Positions 53,757-60,720 of a DNA stretch of 60,720 bases are shown piece by piece. The position numbers and the translations under genes were made by a program. Origin of the DNA: Marinilabiliales bacterium (lineage in GTDB: Bacteria > Bacteroidota > Bacteroidia > Bacteroidales > PUMT01). The stretch spans positions 1 to 60,720 of the forward strand of contig REEN01000056.1 in NCBI GenBank assembly GCA_007695015.1, in the 5' to 3' direction. The notes beneath the pieces are model-generated. The model saw only the letters and a list, made by a program, of their open reading frames with translations. It was not told the origin of the DNA and did no database searches. Position 1 is the first letter of the stretch; each line of letters begins with the position of its first letter.

Positions 53757-56387
53757 ATGGACCAATTGATTCGTTTAACTGCAAGGGTGCTTATTGCGGC
53801 ACTGGTTTTTACATCCGGACTATCTGCGTCGACAGCCCATGAAAGTCAGCAGGTACCCGACCCTGAATCACATTTCGGCTTTAAACCCGGAGCCGACAGG
53901 ATGCTGTTTACCTATGAGGAGATGATCGATTACATGAAAAAGCTTGAGGCAGCATCGCCAAAGGTAAAGATGGAACAGATAGGGTATACGGAGCTTGGAA
54001 GGCCTATGTACCTTTTGTTTGTATCCTCGGTCGAAAATATAGCTAATATTGACAGGCTTCAAGAGGTGAACCGCCGGCTTGCACTTGAGCCTGACCTGGC
54101 TGATGCAGAGCGTAACAGACTCGTGGATGAGGGCAGGGTTTTCTTTTTTATGACGCTGTCGATGCATTCGACCGAGGTCGGGCCTTCACAGGCAGCACCA
54201 CTGATCATCTACGAGATGATCACCTCTGAGGAGCCCGGGATGCAGTTTATACTCGATAATACGGTTTACATGATCACCCCGTCGCATAATCCTGACGGGA
54301 TGAACATGATAGTTGAGAATTATAAGAAGTACAAGGGCACAAGATACGAGGGAAGCTCAATGCCCGGGGTCTATCACAAGTATGTGGGCCACAATATCAA
54401 CAGGGACTTCATTACCCTGGCCATGAGTGAGAATGAGGCCGTTGCCAGGGCCTACAGCACCGAATGGTTTCCGCAGGTGAGTGTTGAGAGGCACCAGATG
54501 GGGTCGCGAGGCCCAAGGTATTATGTGTCGCCGCCCCATGACCCGATAGCAGAAAATATCCTGCCAGGAATATGGAACTGGAAGCGCATCTTCGGTTCGA
54601 GGGCGCTCACCGAGATGACCGAAGCGGGACTGCAGGGGGTATCTGTACAATACATCTTCGATATGTACTGGCCCGGCAATACCTCAACCAGCCTCTGGAA
54701 AGGTGTAATAGCAATGCTCTCTGAGGCAGCCAGTGTTGATATCGCCTCGCCTATATATATTGAGCCGAACGAGCTTACGGTTACAGGCAAGGGCCTTGCC
54801 GAATATGAAATCAGCATAAACATGCCCGACCCCTGGCCCGGCGGGTGGTGGCACCTGAGCGACATTGTTGAGTATGAGAGGGTCAATACCCTTTCGTACA
54901 TGCGCACGGCGGCAATTCACCGGGAGGAGATACTGAGACACCGTAATGACATAACCAGGAGAGAAGTTGAGAGGGGCAGGAACGAGGCACCATACTATTA
55001 CATAATGCCTATTGACCAGCATGACAGGAGTGAGCTGGCCGACCTGGTCAACCTTCTTGATAAGCATGGAATCACTACTTATCGCCTTACGGCCGACCAG
55101 GTGATTGAAAACAGGCTGCACAAAGCCGGGGATATTGTTGTACCTCTTGCCCAGCCCTACCGCGCCTTCATTAAAGAGGTGATGGAGGCACAGCAATTTC
55201 CGGTTCGCCATTACACGAGGGGAGGCGACATGATAAGGCCCTATGACATTACAAGCTGGTCGCTCCCGTTGCACAAGGGTGTTGAGGCCGTTGAGATAAA
55301 CACAAGGTATGAAATTCCTGTTTCGACTCTCGAAAAGGTGGATATCCCGTTTGGCTTTGCTGCTGAAAGACCTGCCAGTTATGCAGGGGTGCTGTTCACG
55401 GCAACCAACAACGAAAGCTTCAGGGCAGCATTTACCGCTGCCGATATGGGGCTGAAGGTAGAGAGGCTTACAGAAAGCTATAAGGCTGGTGAAAAGGAGT
55501 TTCCGGAGGGCAGTTTCTTTATGGCATCGCAGAGGGATCTTGATATGGTTCTTGAAGGGCTGATGGTACAACCTGTATACCTGACCGGCGCATTTGAAGG
55601 CAGCACAGAAGCCCTGAGAATACCGCAGATCGCCCTTGTAGAAACCTGGTTTCACGATATGGATGCCGGATGGACACGGTACCTGTTTGACACATATAAT
55701 ATTCCATACCGTGTACTTAGGCCGGCCGACCTGCAAGAGGCTAACCTGCAACGCGACTTTGATATTGTGATCCTGCCCGACCAGTCACAGGCAGCCCTGA
55801 TGGCTGGCAGGGGAGGCAGGCCCGGAAACTACACCATTACAAGGTACCCGCCCGAATATGCCAAAGGAATGGAGCAGAAAGGCCTGAATAATCTTCTTTC
55901 GTTTGTCGATAACGGAGGGAAGGTGGTTTCGTGGGGAAGATCCACCTCAATATTCATGGGCAACCTCAGCATTGAGGAGGAGAACGGCGAAAAACAGGAG
56001 TTCAGCCTGCCGGTTTCTGACATCGGGAGCAGGCTGTCAGGTCAGGGACTTGATGTTACCGGCTCATTCCTTCGGGTCAGGCTCAGGCCGAATCATCCTC
56101 TCACGCTGGGTATGCCTGAATATACCGGGGTTTTTCACCGCGGAAATCCCGTTTTTGCAACAAGCTTCCCCTATTTCGACATGGACAGGAGGGTTATTGC
56201 ATCTTTTCCGAAGGAAGATATACTGCTGAGCGGATTTATAAGGAATGAAGACCTTCTTTCAGAACAGGTTGCAATGGTCTGGGTCAAAAAGGGAGAGGGA
56301 CAGATAGTGCTTTTCTCTTTCTGCCCCCAGTTCAGGGGATCAACGCCCTCATCCTACAAGCTGCTGTTCAATTCGCTTCTTCTGTAA
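53757..56387 (+). CDS. Exported M14-family zinc carboxypeptidase-like protein
   Basis: 876 residues. Signal peptide to about residue 26 (SGLSASTA). The M14 domain spans about 45-360: HSTEVG gives the His and Glu zinc ligands, SHNPDGMNMIVE and HNINRDF are the substrate-binding Asn-Arg type motifs, and VSVERHQMGSRGPRYY contains the likely third His. The second half (about 420-870) has sandwich and Rossmann-like parts seen in large Bacteroidota M14 proteins, with FDIVILPDQSQAALM and GLNNLLSFVDNGGKVVSWG. Probably digests peptides in the periplasm. A -7-like TATATTTA lies at 53637-53644. Confidence 0.93.
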   Translation: MDQLIRLTARVLIAALVFTSGLSASTAHESQQVPDPESHFGFKPGADRMLFTYEEMIDYMKKLEAASPKVKMEQIGYTELGRPMYLLFVSSVENIANIDRLQEVNRRLALEPDLADAERNRLVDEGRVFFFMTLSMHSTEVGPSQAAPLIIYEMITSEEPGMQFILDNTVYMITPSHNPDGMNMIVENYKKYKGTRYEGSSMPGVYHKYVGHNINRDFITLAMSENEAVARAYSTEWFPQVSVERHQMGSRGPRYYVSPPHDPIAENILPGIWNWKRIFGSRALTEMTEAGLQGVSVQYIFDMYWPGNTSTSLWKGVIAMLSEAASVDIASPIYIEPNELTVTGKGLAEYEISINMPDPWPGGWWHLSDIVEYERVNTLSYMRTAAIHREEILRHRNDITRREVERGRNEAPYYYIMPIDQHDRSELADLVNLLDKHGITTYRLTADQVIENRLHKAGDIVVPLAQPYRAFIKEVMEAQQFPVRHYTRGGDMIRPYDITSWSLPLHKGVEAVEINTRYEIPVSTLEKVDIPFGFAAERPASYAGVLFTATNNESFRAAFTAADMGLKVERLTESYKAGEKEFPEGSFFMASQRDLDMVLEGLMVQPVYLTGAFEGSTEALRIPQIALVETWFHDMDAGWTRYLFDTYNIPYRVLRPADLQEANLQRDFDIVILPDQSQAALMAGRGGRPGNYTITRYPPEYAKGMEQKGLNNLLSFVDNGGKVVSWGRSTSIFMGNLSIEEENGEKQEFSLPVSDIGSRLSGQGLDVTGSFLRVRLRPNHPLTLGMPEYTGVFHRGNPVFATSFPYFDMDRRVIASFPKEDILLSGFIRNEDLLSEQVAMVWVKKGEGQIVLFSFCPQFRGSTPSSYKLLFNSLLL

Positions 56388-56397
56388 CTCCGGGCTT

Positions 56398-56430
56398 CAG
56401 GGAAGGCCTGCCGGCTTTCCCTGGCTTTTA
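56398..56430 (+). terminator. Possible terminator after M14 gene
   Basis: CAGGGAA (56398-56404) and TTCCCTG (56417-56423) form a stem with a 12-base loop, followed by GCTTTTA. Starts 11 bases past the M14 stop. Confidence 0.5.
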
Positions 56431-56513
56431 CCGGCGGGTTGTTAGCTGATATCCCCAAATTTTGTTAATATTGAACCTGTCTGTTCACCCTGAAAAACAA
56501 AACTGCCATTAAC

Positions 56514-57545
56514 ATGACCTTTTCCCGTTTCAGATTGATAAACCGGCTGACCGGTATTTTTGCTGCCATATCAATTGTCTTTCTTGTTTTTGCATGCGGA
56601 GGGCGGAGCAGTTCCGAAAGGGCTGCCGCCGATCAGTATCAGACATGGGCTGAGAAGCTCGGATTCCCTGCCGGCGAAAGAGTGCTGATTTTTCATGCCG
56701 ATGATATGGGTATGTGTGACGAAGCCAATGAAGCAACTTTTTACCTGATGGAAAACGGGTATATACAGAGTGCTGCCGCTATGGCGCCATGCCCGGCCTA
56801 CGAAGATGCCATCAGCTGGGCCATTGAGAATCCGCAATACGATGTGGGTATTCACCTTACCCTGACAAGCGAGTGGCAAACCCACCGCTGGGGCCCGGTG
56901 GCTGATCCTTATGAGGTTCCCGGACTGGTAGATCCCGACGGGTACATGTGGCGGAGCGTTCAGGAGGTGGCGATGAATGCCACACCCGAAGAGGTTGAAA
57001 AGGAGCTCAGGGCCCAGATTGAATACACCCTGTCGCTGGGATACCGCCCCGACCATATGGATACCCATATGGGAACTGTCTTTGCCACAAACGAGTTTAC
57101 TGAGATATACCTCAGGCTTGCCGAAGAATACAACATCCCTGCCATGGTGATAGATTTTTCCGACCCTGAGGTGGTTGAACGGTACCGGCAGGCAGGCTAT
57201 CCCGTAACCGAAAGGCTGCTTGATATGCTGGACAGCTATTCGCTTCCGAAACTTGACTATTTCTCTTCCGTACCGGAGGCTGACACCTATGAGGAGGTTC
57301 GCGAACGGTTTTTTGAGCAGATACGTTCGCTTCAGCCGGGGCTTACAGAGATAATTTTTCATCCGCAGTTTGAAAGCGGGTTCGGAAAAACAATAACCGG
57401 TTCATGGCAACAGCGCGCATGGGAGGTGGATCTTTTTGCCGACCCCGTGGTACAGCAGTTCTTCAAAGACGAAGGGCTGATTTTCACCAACTGGAAAGAG
57501 GTGATGGAGAGGTTTGATGAATTATTGCCTGGTCTGGGGAACTAA
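56514..57545 (+). CDS. ChbG/YdjC-family deacetylase-like lipoprotein
   Basis: 343 residues. A lipoprotein signal ends FLVFAC. The mature protein fits the ChbG/HpnK carbohydrate deacetylase fold: LIFHADDMGMCDEANEATF with the metal-binding Asp pair, VGIHLTLTSEW and PDHMDTHMGTVFATNE with the metal His residues. Removes acetyl groups from chitooligosaccharides or related sugars in studied members; here it is probably periplasmic, so a different glycan may be used. A -7-like TAATATTG (56466-56473) lies upstream. The sugar isomerase-like gene follows. Confidence 0.88.
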   Translation: MTFSRFRLINRLTGIFAAISIVFLVFACGGRSSSERAAADQYQTWAEKLGFPAGERVLIFHADDMGMCDEANEATFYLMENGYIQSAAAMAPCPAYEDAISWAIENPQYDVGIHLTLTSEWQTHRWGPVADPYEVPGLVDPDGYMWRSVQEVAMNATPEEVEKELRAQIEYTLSLGYRPDHMDTHMGTVFATNEFTEIYLRLAEEYNIPAMVIDFSDPEVVERYRQAGYPVTERLLDMLDSYSLPKLDYFSSVPEADTYEEVRERFFEQIRSLQPGLTEIIFHPQFESGFGKTITGSWQQRAWEVDLFADPVVQQFFKDEGLIFTNWKEVMERFDELLPGLGN

Positions 57546-57550
57546 GTTTG
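57543..57550 (+). promoter_or_regulatory. Bacteroidota -7 promoter box
   Basis: TAAGTTTG matches TAnnTTTG exactly and overlaps the stop codon of the deacetylase gene, 43 bases before the ATG at 57594. A TTG at 57524-57526 is 16 bases upstream. Confidence 0.5.
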
Positions 57551-57593
57551 TATGTTTTGGTAATCCATTATTAAATAATCAAATTCCACAATC

Positions 57594-58457
57594 ATGAAGC
57601 AACTGAAAATTTTCCTTACCGTTTTTATTGCATTTTTTGTGCTTATTCCTGTTAATGCGCAGCAGAGATACGACCATTCGGCAGCTGAAGAGCTTGGCTG
57701 GAGACTTGCTGCCCAGGCTTATACTTTCAGGCTTTTCACCTTTGAAGAGACCCTGGATAAACTTAATGAGCTTGGACTGAAGTATGTGGAAATGTATCCG
57801 GGTCAGACCATTGGAGCAGGAATTGAAGGTACGACACACTATTCCATGGATACGCAGACACGGCAAAAATTAAAGGACCTGCTTGACTCCAAAGGCATCA
57901 GGCTTGTAAATTACGGGGTTGCCGGAGCCAATACCGCCGAGGAGTGGAACCAGTTATTTGAATTTGCATATGATATGGGGATAGAATCAATAATGATAAA
58001 TCCCCGTGCAAAGCATTTTGATCTTATAGAGGAATTGTGCGAAAAATACGGAATTAATGTTGGCATACATAATCATCCCAAGCCTCGCTCTGATTTCTGG
58101 AATCCAGATTATGCAATGGCTCAGCTGGCCGGACGAAGCCGGAAAATGGGTATCTGTGCAGATATCGGACATTGGGGGCGTTCAGGGGTAGATCCGCTTG
58201 AGGCAATTAAAAATACGGAAGGCAGGATTATTTCCCTTCATTTCAAGGACCTGAACCATTACGGAGAGGGTTCTCATGATGTACCATGGGGTGCCGGTGT
58301 ATGCAATATAGCTGGCATTATGCATGAGCTGAAGAGACAGGGGTTTGAAGGAGTTTTTTCAATAGAGTATGAGCATAACTGGGAAGATTCTGTCCCCGAA
58401 ATAGCAGAAAGCATTGCTTATTTTAACAGGGTTGCATTCTGGCTGACGTCAGAATAG
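57594..58457 (+). CDS. Exported sugar phosphate isomerase/epimerase-type TIM barrel
   Basis: 287 residues. Signal peptide ending PVNAQ at about residue 22. The mature part is a xylose-isomerase-like TIM barrel: AAQAYTFRLFTFEETLDKLN, KYVEMYPGQ, VGIHNHPKP, GICADIGHWGRSGVDPLEAI, LHFKDLNHYG and the final EGVFSIEYEHNWEDS, with the usual metal-binding Glu, Asp and His positions. An export signal is unusual for the cytoplasmic isomerases, but similar exported ones occur in Bacteroidota with DUF1080 proteins in oxidised sugar pathways. It follows the ChbG-like gene by 48 bases. Confidence 0.9.
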   Translation: MKQLKIFLTVFIAFFVLIPVNAQQRYDHSAAEELGWRLAAQAYTFRLFTFEETLDKLNELGLKYVEMYPGQTIGAGIEGTTHYSMDTQTRQKLKDLLDSKGIRLVNYGVAGANTAEEWNQLFEFAYDMGIESIMINPRAKHFDLIEELCEKYGINVGIHNHPKPRSDFWNPDYAMAQLAGRSRKMGICADIGHWGRSGVDPLEAIKNTEGRIISLHFKDLNHYGEGSHDVPWGAGVCNIAGIMHELKRQGFEGVFSIEYEHNWEDSVPEIAESIAYFNRVAFWLTSE

Positions 58458-58504
58458 AAAATATTCAGGTTTTTATGCGCCTCTAACAGCTATATCATTA
58501 TGGC

Positions 58505-59845
58505 ATGGCCACAGGAAAAAAAATATCCATACTTCATCTTGCATCAACAGTTGCTGTTATTGCCATAATACTTATCGGACTTGCGCTGGCAGGATTGTCT
58601 TGCTATCGTCAGGGACTTTTCGGACTCTTGTGTGCTTCTGCACTTTTTGTAATGAGCCACGACAAGCTGCGGGACTTTTCATTTACCGCCTGGGTGCTGG
58701 TTTGTGTAGGTTTTGCCCTTGCCTGGCCCCAATCCCTTCATGAGTGGGGTGGTTTTGAACTTCCCCTGCTGATAGTGCCACTGACGCAACTGATAATGTT
58801 CGGTATGGGCACCACCCTCAGCCTGAAGGATTTTTCGGGTATCCTCGTGGCTCCGTGGCCTGTTATGCTGGGCGTAGTACTGCAATTCGGGGTCATGCCG
58901 GTCATAGGTTTTGCAGTGGCACTGTCACTGGGCTTTGAGGGTGAGCTGGCAGCCGGTATTGTGCTCATAGGCTCGGTTTCGGGAGGGGTTGCATCAAACC
59001 TGATGGCATTCATTGCAGGGGCCAACGTTGCGTTATCGGTCACAATGACAGTTGTTTCAACTTTTGTAGCACCGCTGATGACACCATTGCTCATGGGTCT
59101 TTTTGCCGGACGGTTTATACCAATCGACACACTGGCAATGATGATAGGGGTGATCAATATAATTGTGATACCGGTTGTTGCCGGATTACTTGCCCATGCG
59201 GTACTCTACAGCAGAAGGCCGTGGGCTGTGTCTGCCGGTTATCTTTTACTTGTGGCGCTTGTTTCTGCCCTTGTTGCAGCCTCCTCTTTAGCAGCAGATC
59301 CAGAAGTTTTCGGAATTTTTGCCCCGTTGCGGAACGGACTTGTACTGGGCGGGTCGCTTTTATCGGTTGTGGCTTTGTCAAAGATCATTGTCAGCGTATG
59401 GCTCGGGAGGCCGAATACCTGGATAGACAAAGCGTTGCCTGTGGTATCAATGGCGGGGATATGTGCAATACTTGCCATTATCATCGCACAGACCCACGAC
59501 GTGCTTTTGGAAGCGGGACTTCTGCTGGTTCTTGCCGCTGTTGTGCACAATCTTTCCGGATACGGACTGGGTTACTGGGGAGCAAGGGGCTTCGGTTCAT
59601 TGCTTGGCAGGTTGGGTTACAAAATGGGCTTTAGGGATACGGACACTCCGCTTATCGATGAGGCCGCTTGTCGTACAGTTGCCTTCGAGGTAGGCATGCA
59701 GAACGGGGGTATGGCAACGGGGCTGGCAATGGATGTGCTCAAGAGCCATGTGGCTGCACTGCCGCCGAACCTGTTCGGTACATGGATGAACATTTCGGGA
59801 TCGGTACTGGCAAACTGGTGGAAACGCCAACCGAAGGTACGGTAG
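58505..59845 (+). CDS. BASS-family (bile acid:sodium symporter-like) transporter
   Basis: 446 residues with about ten hydrophobic helices and no signal peptide. The characteristic BASS features are GSVSGGVASNLMAFIAGANV in the first half and TVAFEVGMQNGGMATGLAMD in the second, matching the two sodium-binding crossing motifs. Likely imports an organic acid with sodium; bacterial members carry pantoate, pyruvate or other acids rather than bile salts. It is longer than average owing to an N-terminal extension of about 60 residues. It follows the sugar isomerase-like gene by 47 bases. Confidence 0.92.
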   Translation: MATGKKISILHLASTVAVIAIILIGLALAGLSCYRQGLFGLLCASALFVMSHDKLRDFSFTAWVLVCVGFALAWPQSLHEWGGFELPLLIVPLTQLIMFGMGTTLSLKDFSGILVAPWPVMLGVVLQFGVMPVIGFAVALSLGFEGELAAGIVLIGSVSGGVASNLMAFIAGANVALSVTMTVVSTFVAPLMTPLLMGLFAGRFIPIDTLAMMIGVINIIVIPVVAGLLAHAVLYSRRPWAVSAGYLLLVALVSALVAASSLAADPEVFGIFAPLRNGLVLGGSLLSVVALSKIIVSVWLGRPNTWIDKALPVVSMAGICAILAIIIAQTHDVLLEAGLLLVLAAVVHNLSGYGLGYWGARGFGSLLGRLGYKMGFRDTDTPLIDEAACRTVAFEVGMQNGGMATGLAMDVLKSHVAALPPNLFGTWMNISGSVLANWWKRQPKVR

Positions 59846-60007
59846 GGTGAAACACAGGCCTGCTGACAGAGAGCCCGGTAGAGCAATAAACCGGCAGATG
59901 CCGGAGATCTCAATTACCTGAACCTTCTGTAAAGGATATTTTTTTTGTATTTTGCTACGAAAAAACCACTGCCCCTGAATAAGCGGCCTCATAAACCAAC
60001 CACTGTT

Positions 60008-60673
60008 ATGGATGAAGTTTTCAACCGTATTGCAATCTGCATCGAAGCAGGTAAGATCAACAAAACATCTCCCTACCCGCCCGACATGAAGGGAGAGGAT
60101 GGTGCTCATGAGCTCACGGCAAATGCTCTTGAGCAGGGTGCTTCTGCAGGGGATATTCTTACAAATGCGTTGATACCCGGAATGGGGAAGGTGGGCATTA
60201 AATTCCGTGAAAACAAAATATTCGTGCCCCAGGTGCTGATGTCGGCCAAAGCGATGAACGCGGCAATGGAGCATCTCAGGCCATGGTTTGCAAGCGGGCA
60301 GACAAAGCGTAAGGGCACATTCGTGATCGGCACCGTTGCGGGCGATCTTCATGATATCGGGAAAAACCTGGTTGCCATGATGGTCGAAGGTAACGGCTTT
60401 GAGGTAATCGACCTGGGCGTTGATGTCGGCGCTGACAGGTTCCTGGAAGAGCTCGGGAAAAACCCCGGTGCAGTGATCGGGCTGTCGGCCCTGCTCACCA
60501 CCACCATGGTGAACATGGAGAATATCACGCAGGCGATCAAAGAGAAGAGTCCCCAAACCCTCGTATGCGTGGGCGGGGCTCCCGTGAACCAGGATTTCTG
60601 CGAGAGGATAAACGCCGACCTTTACAGTTCCGATCCCCAGGGCCTTGTTGAATACCTGAACAGTAACCTGTAG
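60008..60673 (+). CDS. Corrinoid (B12)-binding methyltransferase subunit
   Basis: 221 residues from ATG 60008. An upstream TTG at 59945 adds 21 residues without family resemblance. Carries methyl groups on a cobalt cofactor between a substrate-specific methyltransferase and an acceptor such as tetrahydrofolate. An N-terminal four-helix cap (about 1-90, LIPGMGKVGIKFRENKIFVP) precedes the B12 domain with the cobalt ligand His115 in GDLHDIGKN, LLTTTMVNME and VCVGGAPVN. The partner methyltransferase would be expected outside the window. Such systems use methylamines, methoxyl groups or betaines. Confidence 0.93.
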   Translation: MDEVFNRIAICIEAGKINKTSPYPPDMKGEDGAHELTANALEQGASAGDILTNALIPGMGKVGIKFRENKIFVPQVLMSAKAMNAAMEHLRPWFASGQTKRKGTFVIGTVAGDLHDIGKNLVAMMVEGNGFEVIDLGVDVGADRFLEELGKNPGAVIGLSALLTTTMVNMENITQAIKEKSPQTLVCVGGAPVNQDFCERINADLYSSDPQGLVEYLNSNL

Positions 60674-60720
60674 GCAGGGCAGCCTGCAGGCGGGACTGGC
60701 GGGAGTGAATACTGCAGGCA

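Noticed and set aside
54684-55751. 355-codon open frame on the minus strand inside the M14 peptidase gene
   Set aside because: It runs opposite a gene with clear family motifs, its translation is Cys/His-rich and low in protein-like pattern, and it has no family signal.
59597-60556. 319-codon minus-strand frame across the BASS and corrinoid genes
   Set aside because: It crosses two well-supported genes and their intergenic gap and shows no motifs; a by-product of codon bias on the other strand.
60674-60720. GC-rich repeated CAGG/GCAGG bases after the corrinoid gene
   Set aside because: Too short to judge and cut by the window edge; no clear hairpin with a T tract.

Overview
The window looks like a chromosomal segment of a Bacteroidota bacterium (probably Bacteroidales or a relative). 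Direct support: a SusC/SusD pair, a protein with a type IX secretion C-terminal sorting domain, a one-piece hybrid two-component regulator, many lipoprotein signal peptides, several matches to the Bacteroidota -7 promoter box TAnnTTTG, and a general lack of Shine-Dalgarno sequences. I see no rRNA, tRNA, CRISPR array, insertion sequence or phage genes. Coding density is high and most genes are on the + strand.

Region by region. (1) 1-14410 is a polysaccharide-utilization-type locus: a SusC receptor cut by the window edge, SusD, a T9SS-sorted surface protein, a hybrid sensor/AraC regulator, a GH97 glycosidase of the retaining type, a possible 44-residue membrane peptide and an SGNH esterase. 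(2) 14502-22058 is a mixed + strand run: a lipoprotein with an unusually strong ribosome binding site, an MscS-type channel, a divergent PurC, a DUF389 membrane protein with a DAG-kinase-like front half, an orphan histidine kinase and a lipoprotein amidase. (3) 22134-34999 holds a DUF1080 protein, a small HExxH membrane protein, a coiled-coil lipoprotein, a gamma-glutamyltransferase, an unrecognised polytopic membrane protein, a Gre/Rnk-type factor, an SDR protein lacking its catalytic tyrosine, a SRPBCC protein, PhzF, a methyltransferase, an exported flavodoxin-like protein, a SMUG2-like glycosylase and an unrecognised exported protein. (4) 35024-40303 is rich in lipid enzymes: a glycerophosphodiesterase, an alpha/beta hydrolase, a beta-carbonic anhydrase, then a tight run of CDP-alcohol phosphatidyltransferase, TauE-type exporter, CdsA-type cytidylyltransferase and dolichol/diacylglycerol-kinase-type kinase. 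(5) 40425-47611 has OsmC, a two-gene minus-strand operon of a duplicated DUF1538 membrane protein and a protein built from three PII-like units, then a dicarboxylate symporter and a cardiolipin synthase. (6) 47755-60720 has an outer-membrane-type protein, a RelA/SpoT homolog with a damaged hydrolase site, a small exported protein with an internal duplication, a metallophosphatase, a TPR protein, an M14 peptidase, a ChbG-type deacetylase, an exported sugar isomerase-like TIM barrel, a BASS transporter and a corrinoid protein at the window edge.

How they fit together: the first region senses, binds, imports and trims a glycan, probably one with alpha-galactosyl and acetyl groups. The DUF1080, ChbG-like and exported TIM-barrel genes suggest further periplasmic sugar processing. 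The two parts that look least described are the DUF1538/triple-PII operon, which I read as a membrane transporter with its own multi-site nucleotide or metabolite sensor, and the kinase/cytidylyltransferase/alcohol-transferase lipid cluster with a TauE exporter inside it. All function calls come from reading the sequence without database searches.
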